DNA of 55,722 nt from Flavobacteriales bacterium (GTDB lineage: Bacteria > Bacteroidota > Bacteroidia > Flavobacteriales_C > GCA-002722245). The stretch is from positions 1 to 55,722 of the forward strand of contig PBLA01000007.1 in assembly GCA_002722245.1 (NCBI GenBank). Direction: 5' to 3'. Made by a program: the position numbers and the translations under genes. Shown here in pieces: positions 25,516 through 34,945 of this stretch. Under the pieces are notes generated by a model. It saw only the letters and a program-made list of their open reading frames with translations. It was not told where the DNA came from and ran no database searches. Position 1 is the first letter of the stretch. Every line of letters begins with the position of its first letter.

Positions 25516-26101
25516 AATAGTTCCGATGAAGCTTTGCAATATACTTACCTACAACATCAAATTCTATATTAACAACATCATCCTCCCTTAAATTCTTAAA
25601 GGTTGTATAATTGTAGGTGTACGGAATAATACAAACAGAAAAAACACCCTTACCTGAATCAACTACAGTCAAGCTAGTTCCATTTACCGTTACACTGCCT
25701 TTTTCCACCGTAATATTATTTAAAGACGGATTGTATTCAATGGTATATTTCCAGCTGCCATCCAGCTCTTCTATCTCTTTGACTTTACCTATCTGATCTA
25801 CGTGACCTTGAACAATATGGCCATCCAATCGATCTCCCAAACGCATGCATCGTTCCAAATTCACTTCATCACCTTCAGACAAAAAGTTCAAGTTAGTTTT
25901 TTGTAAAGTTTCTTCAATAGCTGTTACCACATAACTTCCTCCCTGAATATCAACAACAGTTAAACAAACTCCATTGTGCGCAAGACTTTGATCAATTTTA
26001 AGTTCATTTGTAAATTCACATTCTACTGTAAAATGAAGGTTTTCTCCTTCTTTCTGAATCCGATTTATTATACCTAAACCTTCAATTATCCCTGTAAACA
26101 T
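25514..26101 (-). CDS. ribE: Riboflavin synthase
   Basis: Dismutates two 6,7-dimethyl-8-ribityllumazines to riboflavin; 195 residues. The diagnostic start MFTGIIEGLG and two tandem lumazine-binding repeats are present: SLAHNGVCLTV in the first and GHIVQGHVDQIG to KGSVTVNGTSLTV in the second. Acts as a trimer in the cytoplasm (family knowledge). Monocistronic here. There is no FMN riboswitch-like leader: only about 30 nt lie between the -7 box and the ATG. Confidence 0.96.
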   Translation of the reverse strand: MFTGIIEGLGIINRIQKEGENLHFTVECEFTNELKIDQSLAHNGVCLTVVDIQGGSYVVTAIEETLQKTNLNFLSEGDEVNLERCMRLGDRLDGHIVQGHVDQIGKVKEIEELDGSWKYTIEYNPSLNNITVEKGSVTVNGTSLTVVDSGKGVFSVCIIPYTYNYTTFKNLREDDVVNIEFDVVGKYIAKLHRNY

Positions 26102-26129
26102 GCATTAATAATTTGTATCTAACGAGAAT

Positions 26130-26137
26130 CAAAAATA
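26130..26137 (-). promoter_or_regulatory. -7 box for ribE
   Basis: TATTTTTG on the minus strand matches TAnnTTTG; 28 bp upstream of the ATG. No -33 TTTG seen. Confidence 0.4.
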
Positions 26138-26265
26138 TAAAACCTTTTAGATTAATCCTATGACAATAAAACAAGACCAATGAACTCGTTAACACAAATT
26201 ATATGAAAATGCATTCTAATAAATGGAATAAAAACGATTTAGCATCGTACAATGGGTAAATAAAA

Positions 26266-26288
26266 AAGGGTGCATTTCCAGCACCCTT
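26266..26288 (-). terminator. Intrinsic terminator after the small T9SS protein gene
   Basis: AAGGGTGC/GCACCCTT stem of 8 bp with a 7-nt loop and an A-run at 26262-26267, giving a U-tract leftward. Confidence 0.82.
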
Positions 26289-26310
26289 CATCTTTCTAAT
26301 TAAATCTTAA

Positions 26311-27135
26311 TTATATTTTTTTGATAATTTGACCAAACTTTGCATCAAAATTCACGAAATAATCACCTTTTGCAAGACCAGACATATCAACCTTAGACCC
26401 ATAACCCTTTCTTACAATTAACCCTTTTGTATTAAAAATTTCATACATGGTTGCTGTTTCTTTCCCTGAGTCATCTTTAAAAAAGAGATTTTCAGCAATT
26501 CTCATTGGATTATCATTTCCAATAAAAACTTCTTTTACGGAAGAACGAATAAGACGCTTTTCTTGGGAATATCTTGGTTTGCGCGTGAAATCTACCTGCT
26601 TAATCCGGTAAGTATTCTTTCCAGAATGCGGTTTAAGCTGAAGAGAGTACTCATTTTTGTCAGAATTTCCTTTTCCTTTCACTGTAGCTACTTTCACCCA
26701 TTTATTCCATCTTTTTTGTTCGATGATAAAAGGTAATTCACCAGATTCATTCGAGGTAGAAAACGCAAATTGTCCATCAGGGGTGATATTCATACTTGTT
26801 ATTACATACGTACTCGTTGGTTTAATTACATCAGGATTGAGTACTGTAGGATTACATTCATCTTTATATTCAATCTTAACTTCAACTGGAGCACCTCTCT
26901 TTAATTGATAACTAGAAAAATCAATTTCAAAGGCACTTGAATTGATTTCATCAATAGATTGCTGACCATTAATTGTCACATTAACAACACAAAAACCTAC
27001 TCCTGAACTAGAGAAAGGATTTTGAACATAAATGTTCGCCCCTTGATAAGTCCCTTCCAATACCATTTCTTGCTGAGCATAACTTGCAGTTATACAAGAT
27101 ATTCCAAGAACAAGTGTACCTAATAACTTTTTCAT
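26311..27135 (-). CDS. Secreted protein with probable T9SS sorting domain
   Basis: 274 residues with a signal peptide (MKKLLGTLVLGISCITASYA). The body is beta-rich (roughly 25-200) with two isolated cysteines. The last 45 or so residues read as a T9SS type A sorting domain: MYEIFNTKGLIVRKGYG, then VDMSGLAKGDYFVNFDAKFGQ, ending IIKKI. No catalytic motif is recognised. It is a single gene with a strong terminator. A possible weak -7 (TATCCTTG) lies in the 260 bp upstream. It should be surface-exposed or secreted; function unknown. Confidence 0.8.
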   Translation of the reverse strand: MKKLLGTLVLGISCITASYAQQEMVLEGTYQGANIYVQNPFSSSGVGFCVVNVTINGQQSIDEINSSAFEIDFSSYQLKRGAPVEVKIEYKDECNPTVLNPDVIKPTSTYVITSMNITPDGQFAFSTSNESGELPFIIEQKRWNKWVKVATVKGKGNSDKNEYSLQLKPHSGKNTYRIKQVDFTRKPRYSQEKRLIRSSVKEVFIGNDNPMRIAENLFFKDDSGKETATMYEIFNTKGLIVRKGYGSKVDMSGLAKGDYFVNFDAKFGQIIKKI

Positions 27136-27404
27136 ACCTATAATATTCTGGCCCGAATTTTAGCTTTTTTAGTGCAAGGATACAATAATAAAACAATCTG
27201 CATGAAAATCAAAAATATCGAGCGATTATTAGAAAATAATTAGAAAGATCAGGTCAAATAAAATGCCAAAACTTTTAAATCAGCACCTTACTTTATTTAA
27301 AAGAATGATAATCAATCGATTATAATGTACTAGACTCGGTTATTTAAACTAATTTCTTTTGAAAAGAACTGGTCATCGACTCTTCTTATTGTATGAATGT
27401 TAAA

Positions 27405-28046
27405 TTAATAAATGAATTGAATAAATATACTACAAACCCAAACTAGCCCTATGAAACGCAAAAGAAAGGTATTAACGTTAATTTTTTGAGTCTTTTTTAA
27501 CCCGAGTATCAAAAGAAAATAAAAAGGGAATAACAACGAAAAAAGATACGTCCAAGCATCAAAAGAAAATGGAGCGGATTGATTCCATTTACTATTCAAT
27601 ACATAAAGGGGTTTAACCGAATTGGAAAATGAAGAAATCGATATAAAATCAATAAAGAAAAGAGAAGACAAACTTCCAATAATGCACATTATCATCAGCA
27701 ATCCTATCCATATAAAACTTGTGTAAACGATACCTCGAGCGTACTCATTTTTGGAAATAGAATTTTCTCTTTCTCTGTTTATATTAGTAAAAGACGAGCC
27801 ATCAGGTTCAATGAAATTAAAACTACTCTTCATGGATGCATAGTCTTTTTCTGTCCGAGCTTTTGTTACTGTAAACCATAGGAAAAGGTAAAGTGGAATA
27901 GTTACCAAAAAGAAAAAAGAAAACACAAGAAAAAAAATTCTTATCACCATTCGATTTATGCTCAAATAAGAACTTAATCCTGAGCAAACTCCACCAAAAA
28001 CTCTATGACGAGGGTTTCTAAATAATTTTCTTCTTCCATTACCCAT
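27405..28046 (-). CDS. PspC-domain membrane protein
   Basis: 213 residues. The PspC domain occupies residues 6-65 (NPRHRVFGGVCSGLSSYL, then a long hydrophobic segment IFFLVFSFFFLVTIPLYLFLWF). A polar linker follows, then three more predicted membrane segments: near 110-135 (VYTSFIWIGLLMIMCIIGSL), 168-182 and 195-213. PspC proteins regulate envelope-stress responses in proteobacteria; here no pspA/B is nearby, so the role is unknown. The extra C-terminal membrane domain is not part of the minimal PspC. Confidence 0.85.
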   Translation of the reverse strand: MGNGRRKLFRNPRHRVFGGVCSGLSSYLSINRMVIRIFFLVFSFFFLVTIPLYLFLWFTVTKARTEKDYASMKSSFNFIEPDGSSFTNINRERENSISKNEYARGIVYTSFIWIGLLMIMCIIGSLSSLFFIDFISISSFSNSVKPLYVLNSKWNQSAPFSFDAWTYLFSLLFPFYFLLILGLKKTQKINVNTFLLRFIGLVWVCSIFIQFIY

Positions 28047-28114
28047 TTTTTTAAAAGTATTTAAATTAAAAACGAATACGATGATCCTTAAAGTGTTTTA
28101 ACTTTTTTTAATCC

Positions 28115-28122
28115 TAATTTTG
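28115..28122 (+). promoter_or_regulatory. -7 box for the agmatine deiminase operon
   Basis: Perfect TAATTTTG ending 5 bp before the ATG, implying an essentially leaderless transcript. No TTTG at -33. Confidence 0.5.
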
Positions 28123-28127
28123 CACCC

Positions 28128-29138
28128 ATGAAGATTAGACTTCCTGCGGAATGGGAACAACAAGACGGTGTGGTAATGGCTTGGCCTATTTGTACAACAG
28201 ACTGGAATGAAAACTTAATCGCTGTTCAAGAAACGTATGTCCAAATAATAAGCCAAATAGCAGACCACCAACTTGTACTTTTAATTGCTCCTACAAACGA
28301 ACCCACACAATTCTTTAGTCCTAAACTTCAGAAAAACATTAGAATAATTCATGTGCCTTACAACGACACATGGACAAGAGATTATATTGGCCTATCAATA
28401 GAAAAAGAAAGTCAAATTCACCTTCTTAACTTTGAATTTAATGCCTGGGGAGAGAAATTTGACTTTTGTAGAGATAATCGTGTAAACGAACTATTTGAAA
28501 AAAATAACTTATTTAAGCACACTACGATAGCCATTCCTTTTATTCTTGAAGGCGGATCAATAGAATGTAATGGCGATGGCGTATTAATTACTACCTCAGA
28601 GTGTTTACTTCATCCCAATAGAAACCCTTCATATTCTAAATTAGAGATTGAAGCGTTACTAAAATCAACTTTTGGTGTTCATAGTATAATATGGTTAAAT
28701 TCCGGAGAGATTAAAGGAGATGATACAAATTCACATATTGACACACTAGTTCGTTTTTGTGATAAAAAAACACTGGTATATGCAAAAGACGAATCTACAG
28801 AGTTAATCGAGATGGAAAATGAATTAAAGAAGCATTTTAGGAACAAAGCATTTAATCTTATTCCAATTTATCAACCTCAATGTAAAACCTTTAAAAAAAG
28901 AAATTTACCGGCCTCCTATGTAAACTTTCTTATCACAAACAAAAAAGTACTTGTTCCCATTTACAATGACAAAAATGATCAACTTGCCATTTCCACACTT
29001 CAGCGTCTTTTTACAAACAGAAAAGTTGTTGGAATTAACTGCAATGAATTAATTAAACAAAACGGTTCTCTTCACTGTATTACCATGCACCTTCACAAAG
29101 GCATTTTAAAGCAATTCCCTCATGAGCAAAAAAATTAA
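28128..29138 (+). CDS. aguA: Agmatine deiminase family protein
   Basis: Guanidine-modifying (peptidyl-arginine-deiminase fold) enzyme of 336 residues, predicted to convert agmatine to N-carbamoylputrescine. Family blocks are present: LPAEWEQQDGVVMAWP at the N-terminus, NDTWTRDYI near 83, EGGSIECNGDGVLITTSECL near 140, GDDTNSHIDTLVRF near 205, and the catalytic Cys317 in SLHCITMH. The end overlaps the next gene, an N-carbamoylputrescine amidase, by 17 bp, which supports the agmatine assignment over a peptidyl-arginine substrate. Confidence 0.88.
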   Translation: MKIRLPAEWEQQDGVVMAWPICTTDWNENLIAVQETYVQIISQIADHQLVLLIAPTNEPTQFFSPKLQKNIRIIHVPYNDTWTRDYIGLSIEKESQIHLLNFEFNAWGEKFDFCRDNRVNELFEKNNLFKHTTIAIPFILEGGSIECNGDGVLITTSECLLHPNRNPSYSKLEIEALLKSTFGVHSIIWLNSGEIKGDDTNSHIDTLVRFCDKKTLVYAKDESTELIEMENELKKHFRNKAFNLIPIYQPQCKTFKKRNLPASYVNFLITNKKVLVPIYNDKNDQLAISTLQRLFTNRKVVGINCNELIKQNGSLHCITMHLHKGILKQFPHEQKN

Positions 29139-30006
29139 CATAGGAACAATTCAATTAGCGTGTTCAAAAAATACAAATACCAACCAAACGAAAATAAAGG
29201 AAGCAATTATAAAGGCAGCAAAAGAAGGGGCTAACCTTATCGTTTTGCAGGAACTTCATGACTCCCTATATTTTTGCCAAACAGCGCATGTTGATCAATT
29301 TGATTTGGCTACAGAAATCCCTGGACCCACCACCGAATTTTATGCTAATCTTGCGAAAAGACACAACCTTGTTTTAGTCACTTCTCTTTTTGAAAAGAGA
29401 ACATCGGGGGTATATCACAATACGGCAATAGTATTTGAAAACGACGGCTCTATCGCTGGAAAATACAGAAAAATGCATATTCCAGATGATCCAGGATATT
29501 ATGAAAAATTTTATTTCACACCAGGAGACCTTGGATTTAATCCAATAGAAACCTCATTGGGTAAACTTGGTGTAATGATATGCTGGGACCAATGGTATCC
29601 AGAGGCTGCAAGAATTATGACATTAAAGGGTGCCGAACTGTTAATTTACCCAACAGCAATTGGTTTTGACGAACACGATTCTGTGCTTGACCAACAACAT
29701 CAATTAAGTGCTTGGAAAACAATTCAACAAGCACACGCTATAGCAAATGGTGTTCCTGTTGTATGCGTGAACAGAACAGGGATAGAAATTGCCCCAGACA
29801 ACTCAAACAAAATTATTTTTTGGGGAAATAGTTTTATATGCGGACCTCAAGGAGAGCTACTTTTCGAAGCTCCAAAAAATGATGAATCAATTCAAGTTAC
29901 ACCAATTAATACTCAACGATCAGAAACGATAAGAAGATGGTGGCCATTCCTTAGAGATCGCAGAATTGAAGCATATAGTGAATTGAATAAACGGTTTATC
30001 GAGTAG
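29122..30006 (+). CDS. aguB: N-carbamoylputrescine amidase (nitrilase family)
   Basis: Carbon-nitrogen hydrolase of 294 residues with an intact catalytic triad: Glu44 in VLQELHDS, Lys117 in KYRKMHIPDD, and Cys154 in VMICWDQWYPEAAR. It completes the agmatine-to-putrescine route by releasing ammonia and CO2 from N-carbamoylputrescine. The 17-bp overlap with aguA indicates coupled translation. Other carbon-nitrogen hydrolases look similar, but the HIPDDPGYYEKFYFTPGD block is typical of this subfamily. Confidence 0.9.
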   Translation: MSKKINIGTIQLACSKNTNTNQTKIKEAIIKAAKEGANLIVLQELHDSLYFCQTAHVDQFDLATEIPGPTTEFYANLAKRHNLVLVTSLFEKRTSGVYHNTAIVFENDGSIAGKYRKMHIPDDPGYYEKFYFTPGDLGFNPIETSLGKLGVMICWDQWYPEAARIMTLKGAELLIYPTAIGFDEHDSVLDQQHQLSAWKTIQQAHAIANGVPVVCVNRTGIEIAPDNSNKIIFWGNSFICGPQGELLFEAPKNDESIQVTPINTQRSETIRRWWPFLRDRRIEAYSELNKRFIE

Positions 30007-30023
30007 TAATTTTCCATAAAAAA

Positions 30024-30049
30024 AAACGCCCAAAAAATATTGGGCGTTT
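30024..30049. terminator. Hairpin between aguB and the secreted protein gene
   Basis: AAACGCCCAA pairs with TTGGGCGTTT (10 bp, 6-nt loop). The long A-run at 30018-30026 makes it strong for the leftward gene; the rightward U-tract is short. It probably serves both convergent genes. Confidence 0.82.
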
Positions 30050-30061
30050 ATCTTAATTATT

Positions 30062-30493
30062 TTAAAGATCATCTGGGCTTGGCGCCGCTGCAACCTTCTT
30101 CTTTGGAGGTTTGATTGACTTTGGAAAAAACACATTCACAATTCTATTATCAATGGTTACTCTCGATTTTGACATACCATTCGATATCAATGCTTTTTCA
30201 TCAGGATATTTCCACTTCGCATTAAATATTTGAAAAGTACCATCCTCGTTCTTTAGAAACATCTGAGTAATCATACCCTTTTCAACCTTAACTTTTGCAT
30301 AACTACACTGAGTTTCCTCAGGATTACTCGTTCTAATTGTAAGTACAACATCAAAATGCCAACCATCTTCAACTTCAAAGGCGCCTCTTTGTTCAAATTT
30401 TCTGTTATAACCATCATAACAACTTCCTGATCCACCAGCAAAAGAACCAACAGACAATAACAATACAAATGTTCCCAACAATACTTTTTTCAT
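30062..30493 (-). CDS. Secreted protein of unknown function
   Basis: 143 residues. Signal peptide MKKVLLGTFVLLLSVGSFAGG, then a compact beta-rich domain with two cysteines (SGSCYDGYN near 24 and ETQCSYAKV near 62) that could form a disulfide. A lysine/proline-rich tail follows (SIKPPKKKVAAAPSPDDL). I do not recognise a family. A 6-bp hairpin (30516-30533) lies in the presumed leader, and the gene has a strong terminator, which supports expression. Confidence 0.72.
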   Translation of the reverse strand: MKKVLLGTFVLLLSVGSFAGGSGSCYDGYNRKFEQRGAFEVEDGWHFDVVLTIRTSNPEETQCSYAKVKVEKGMITQMFLKNEDGTFQIFNAKWKYPDEKALISNGMSKSRVTIDNRIVNVFFPKSIKPPKKKVAAAPSPDDL

Positions 30494-30689
30494 ATTTACT
30501 CTTTTTTATTTTTCTAGCCTTAAGCAAAAGGCTTGCCAAAATCATACAACTCGAAGACTATCAAAATTAACAAATAATCGTTAATATTTTCCATTTTTTC
30601 AATTTGTACACCATTACACAAAATTTACTTTATCAAAACACCTTGTCATCCCATCTTAAAATTTAGTTTGGTTACTAAATTCTTAACGC

Positions 30690-32228
30690 ATGTTAGTTAA
30701 AACTTATGGTGGGTCAGTACAAGGTGTTGACGCCACATTAATTACCATTGAAGTTTCTGTCTCAAAAGGAAGTAAATTCTTTTTGGTAGGACTACCAGAT
30801 AAAGCTGTTCAGGAAGCGAGTATTCGAATAGATACAGCACTGAAGAACACTAATTTACATAGCCCGCAAAAGAAAACCGTGATTAACATGGCACCTGCAG
30901 ATCTAAAAAAAGAAGGAGCTGCTTACGATCTTCCAATAGCCATAGGGATTCTAGGCGCTACTGAACAGATCAAAAAAGAAAAATTGAATGATTTCTTAAT
31001 TATGGGTGAGTTATCATTGGATGGAAACCTTCAACCCATAAAAGGAGCTTTACCAATGGCTATACTAGCGAGAGAACTTGGATTTAAAGGTATTTTATTA
31101 CCTGAACAAAATGCAAAAGAAGCAGCCATTGTGAATGACCTCGATGTATATGGTTTCAAAGACATTCTACAAGTTGTCCACTTTTTTAATGAAACAGAAA
31201 CCTTTAGTCCGATTGAAATTGATACACGAAAAATCTTTTTTGACAATCTCCGCTATCCCGATCATGACTTTGAGGATGTTAAAGGACAGGAAAATATTAA
31301 ACGAGCAATGGAGATTGCTGCTGCAGGAGGACACAACCTTATATTAATTGGACCTCCCGGCGCCGGTAAAACAATGTTGGCAAAAAGATTTTCTTCCATA
31401 TTACCTCCAATGACCCTTTATGAAGCATTGGAAACTACCAAAATTCACTCGGTAGCCGGAAAAGTTGAGGGGAGCGAGGGATTAGTATCACAAAGACCTT
31501 TTAGAAATCCGCATCATACCATTTCAAGTGTTGCCCTAATTGGAGGTGGAACAAACCCTCAACCCGGAGAAGTATCCATGGCACATAACGGTGTGTTATT
31601 TTTAGATGAACTACCTGAATTTCAACGAAGTGCTTTAGAAGTCTTGCGACAACCTTTAGAGGATCGAAAAGTGACCATTTCACGAGCTAAATTTACAGTA
31701 GACTACCCATCTAGCCTCATGCTTATTGCAAGTATGAACCCATGTCCATGTGGTTACTATAATCATCCAGAAAAGGAATGCATCTGCCCCGGAGGAGCCG
31801 TTCAAAAATATTTAAATAAAATTTCAGGCCCATTGTTAGATCGAATCGATTTACATGTTGAAGTAACACCCGTATCATTTGAAGAACTCTCCGATGCTAA
31901 ACCCTCTGAAAAAAGCACAAACATAAGAGCGCGCGTAATAAAAGCGCGTGGTATACAAACAAAAAGATTCTCATCATCAAATAAAATTCATTCAAATGCA
32001 CAAATGAACGCACAGCATTTAAAAAATTCATGCCAATTAAATAATGAGTGTAAGTCGCTTATTAAACAGGCTATGAACAAACTGGATTTATCCGCAAGAG
32101 CTTACAATCGAATTTTGAAAGTTGCGCGTACCATTGCTGATTTAGACCAGCAAGAAAATATCCAGCCAAATCATATTGCAGAAGCTATTCAATATCGAAG
32201 TTTAGATCGAGATAGTTGGGCAGGATAA
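30690..32228 (+). CDS. comM: YifB/ComM-family Mg-chelatase-like AAA ATPase
   Basis: 512 residues. The N-terminal Lon-protease-like ChlI domain (to about 170) contains [24 protein letters not shown]-type sequence. The central AAA domain has Walker [14 protein letters not shown] near 220 and Walker [11 protein letters not shown] near 303. A short cysteine-bearing segment ([18 protein letters not shown]) and a C-terminal helical lid follow. In transformable bacteria ComM is a branch-migration helicase aiding natural transformation (family knowledge). No competence genes are adjacent; the gene is widespread in non-competent bacteria. Confidence 0.93.
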   Translation: MLVKTYGGSVQGVDATLITIEVSVSKGSKFFLVGLPDKAVQEASIRIDTALKNTNLHSPQKKTVINMAPADLKKEGAAYDLPIAIGILGATEQIKKEKLNDFLIMGELSLDGNLQPIKGALPMAILARELGFKGILLPEQNAKEAAIVNDLDVYGFKDILQVVHFFNETETFSPIEIDTRKIFFDNLRYPDHDFEDVKGQENIKRAMEIAAAGGHNLILIGPPGAGKTMLAKRFSSILPPMTLYEALETTKIHSVAGKVEGSEGLVSQRPFRNPHHTISSVALIGGGTNPQPGEVSMAHNGVLFLDELPEFQRSALEVLRQPLEDRKVTISRAKFTVDYPSSLMLIASMNPCPCGYYNHPEKECICPGGAVQKYLNKISGPLLDRIDLHVEVTPVSFEELSDAKPSEKSTNIRARVIKARGIQTKRFSSSNKIHSNAQMNAQHLKNSCQLNNECKSLIKQAMNKLDLSARAYNRILKVARTIADLDQQENIQPNHIAEAIQYRSLDRDSWAG

Positions 32229-32235
32229 CATATAA

Positions 32236-32266
32236 TTTGATTACGAGTTGTAAAAATGTAACTTTG
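32236..32266 (+). promoter_or_regulatory. Promoter of the SulP transporter gene
   Basis: TTTG (32236-32239), exactly 19 bp, then TAACTTTG (32259-32266): a complete -33/-7 match, 17 bp upstream of the ATG. Confidence 0.7.
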
Positions 32267-32283
32267 CGCGCAAAAAATTAGAT

Positions 32284-33888
32284 ATGCTTTTAAGATGGTT
32301 AATTTCCAATGGGACAATAAAAGACGATGCATTATCAGGGTTAACTGTTGCACTAGCTCTTGTTCCTGAAGCGATAGCTTTCGCATTTATTGCAAAAATT
32401 GACCCTATGGTTGGACTTTATGGTGCATTCATGGTAGGTTTAGTTACTGCAGTTTTTGGAGGGAGGCCTGGTATGATTTCAGGTGCAACAGGCGCATTAG
32501 CAGTTGTTATGGTAAACCTTATAGCTGAAGCTCCTAATCACGCCCCTGAAGGAATGGAAAACCCTGGTTTACAATACTTATTTGCTACTTTAATCCTTAT
32601 GGGAATTATTCAAATATCCTTTGGGGCGCTGAAACTTGGTAAATTAGTGCGTTTGATTCCTCACCCTGTTATGATGGGTTTTGTAAATGGATTAGCCATC
32701 GTTATTTGTTTAGCCCAATTTGGTATGTTTAAAACGGCTGATGGTAATTGGTTGGAACAAGCAAAAATGATTCCAATGGTCGCTTTAATAGGACTAACAA
32801 TGCTCATCATGTGGTTACTACCTAAAATAACCAAAGCTGTACCAGCAGGATTGGTGGCGATTGTTGTAGTAACTTGCGCAGTTTACTTTGGCGGTATAGA
32901 TACTGATACTGTTTTGTCCTTTTTGCAATCAGAAAACCCCGATGCCACGCTTAATGGAGGACTCCCTAAATTTTCTATCCCTTTTTCTGGACATTTCAAT
33001 CACTTATTTACACTTGAAACATTGTGGTTTATCGGTCCATATGCCCTTATTTTAGCTGCAGTAGGCCTTATTGAGTCCCTTATGACCCTTCAACTTGTTG
33101 ATGAAATAACGGAAACAAAAGGTTCAGGAAATAAAGAAAGTTTTGGCCAAGGTTTGGCAAATATTGTTAATGGTTTTTTTGGAGGAATGGGAGGTTGTGC
33201 AATGATTGGACAAGCAATGATCAATGTCTCATCAGGAGGAAGAGGAAGATTATCTGGCATCATCGCTTCCCTCGGTTTACTTTCATTCATTCTATGGCTA
33301 TCCGATTTAATTGAAATCATACCCATTGCAGCGTTAGTAGGTGTCATGTTCATGGTGGTCATCGGAACGTTTGCTTGGAAAAGTTTTAAAACAATTTTTG
33401 TTGTTCCTAAAACAGATGCATTTGTCATTATTTTGGTGACAGCAGTTACTGTTTGGCAAAATTTAGCCGTGGCAGTTATTAGTGGTATAATTGTTTCTGC
33501 ACTGATGTTTGCATGGGAAAACGCAAAAAGGATTAGAGCAAGAAAATCAGTAAAAGAAGATGGTACAAAAGTGTATGAGATTTGGGGCCCGCTATTTTTT
33601 GGATCAATAACAGCATTCAGTGAAAAGTTTGATATTCACAATGATCCTGAAAAAATTGAAATTGACTTTATGGAATCAAAAGTATCCGATCATTCAGGAA
33701 TAGAAGCATTAGAGGCTATCGTTAAGAAGTATAAAGCAGCTGAGAAATCTATTACACTAACGCATTTGAGCCAGGATTGTAAAGATATTCTATTAAAAGC
33801 CAATCCAACTTTTTCAAATGTGATTGAAAATAATGTGGATGACCCTCGATATTTCGTTGTATCAGATGTAAACGCGAATGACGCGTAA
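32284..33888 (+). CDS. SulP-family inorganic anion transporter
   Basis: 534 residues. About ten to twelve membrane segments fill residues 15-430, starting with the SulP signature region DALSGLTVALALVPEAIAFA and GATGALAVVMVN. A cytoplasmic STAS domain at the C-terminus (from about 435, ending SNVIENNVDDPRYF) is typical of SLC26/SulP carriers. Substrates in the family include sulfate and bicarbonate with proton or sodium coupling; none is indicated by the neighbours, and no carbonic anhydrase lies in the window. It has its own strong promoter. Confidence 0.93.
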   Translation: MLLRWLISNGTIKDDALSGLTVALALVPEAIAFAFIAKIDPMVGLYGAFMVGLVTAVFGGRPGMISGATGALAVVMVNLIAEAPNHAPEGMENPGLQYLFATLILMGIIQISFGALKLGKLVRLIPHPVMMGFVNGLAIVICLAQFGMFKTADGNWLEQAKMIPMVALIGLTMLIMWLLPKITKAVPAGLVAIVVVTCAVYFGGIDTDTVLSFLQSENPDATLNGGLPKFSIPFSGHFNHLFTLETLWFIGPYALILAAVGLIESLMTLQLVDEITETKGSGNKESFGQGLANIVNGFFGGMGGCAMIGQAMINVSSGGRGRLSGIIASLGLLSFILWLSDLIEIIPIAALVGVMFMVVIGTFAWKSFKTIFVVPKTDAFVIILVTAVTVWQNLAVAVISGIIVSALMFAWENAKRIRARKSVKEDGTKVYEIWGPLFFGSITAFSEKFDIHNDPEKIEIDFMESKVSDHSGIEALEAIVKKYKAAEKSITLTHLSQDCKDILLKANPTFSNVIENNVDDPRYFVVSDVNANDA

Positions 33889-33911
33889 TCTGTATTAATA
33901 TAACCACTTTA

Positions 33912-34850
33912 TTATACAAATCTTATACCCAATTGGACCACCATCAAACAAAAAAACACTAGTTCTAGTTTCCACCTTCCCTTTAAGGAAGATTCCAATT
34001 TGAAATACTCAATAGAAAAAATTGCACAAGGAAGGAGAGCCAGCCATTGCACCATGTAAAGGAGACTAAATGCACGTTGAAAAAACAATAGAGAGAGTAG
34101 CAAGCAAACGAATGTCCATATCCAAATCCGATAATTAACACGAACTCTAACACTTCTTTTTTCAATTACCTTGAAAATTCTTAAAAAAATCATACATACA
34201 AACAAAGACAAAACCATCCATTTAATCATTTCGATATTCCAGTTGAAATCAAATACTGGAAGAGATATTGAAAGATGAAAAAATTCATTGATTGGTCCTT
34301 CCTCAAACACAAAATGATAGCAATATTTTATCAAAAACACCCAAAAAACACCTAAAACCGGAGCTAAAAAATCCCTCCAGGTGAAGGATACTACCAACGC
34401 TAACCCAATTAAAAACATTATTCCAACAACCAGAAAACCAGGAGAGATAAACATCACTAAACCCAATAATAACCCAATCTCAAATTCACGAAGAAGATTT
34501 TTGGGTGTATTGTGCAGGGAAATCAACCGAATATTAACAATTAAAATGAGACAGAGCCCCATTAATTCTCTGTAAAAAAGGTGAGGATCTTTCAATCCGA
34601 ACATGAAACTTAAAAATACGGCACCGGCAATCCCATCCCCTAAACCAACGAACTTGAATTTTTGAGTATACCCATTCAAGAGCAAAACAATACAGAGCAC
34701 AGATCCCCACGAAAGAACCATCTTGGAAACTGGAACGTCTGATTCGTTAAAGACCTCACCTATATTGAGAAGGAAATTACCAAAAAATAAAACCGATGTT
34801 ACCAGAATTGTAGAAATAGAATTCGTATTTCTTAAAGCAGACACGATCAT
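33912..34850 (-). CDS. DUF6427-like polytopic membrane protein
   Basis: 312 residues, nearly all hydrophobic, with roughly nine to ten membrane segments (for example IGLLLGLVMFISPGFLVVGIM and SLLYMVQWLALLPCAIFSI). The segment SFTWRDFLAPVLGVFW matches my memory of DUF6427 proteins in flavobacteria, but this was not searched. Function unknown. It is divergent from the small DUF6341-like gene, a neighbour pairing also recalled for this order. Confidence 0.65.
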   Translation of the reverse strand: MIVSALRNTNSISTILVTSVLFFGNFLLNIGEVFNESDVPVSKMVLSWGSVLCIVLLLNGYTQKFKFVGLGDGIAGAVFLSFMFGLKDPHLFYRELMGLCLILIVNIRLISLHNTPKNLLREFEIGLLLGLVMFISPGFLVVGIMFLIGLALVVSFTWRDFLAPVLGVFWVFLIKYCYHFVFEEGPINEFFHLSISLPVFDFNWNIEMIKWMVLSLFVCMIFLRIFKVIEKRSVRVRVNYRIWIWTFVCLLLSLLFFQRAFSLLYMVQWLALLPCAIFSIEYFKLESSLKGRWKLELVFFCLMVVQLGIRFV

Positions 34851-34922
34851 AAAGTAAAATTAGCACATTATTAGATGATATTAATTATCAAACACAAATT
34901 CGTTTAATTATAATATAACTCG

Positions 34923-34930
34923 TATATTTG
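34923..34930 (+). promoter_or_regulatory. -7 box for the DUF6341-like gene
   Basis: Perfect TATATTTG, 15 bp before the ATG at 34946. TTTA at 34903-34906 is a possible -33 at 16 bp. Confidence 0.55.
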
Positions 34931-34945
34931 TAAAAATTTTTCGTC

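Noticed and set aside
25332-26310. FMN riboswitch for ribE
   Set aside because: Only about 30 nt separate the -7 box from the ribE ATG, and none of the conserved RFN stem sequences is visible.
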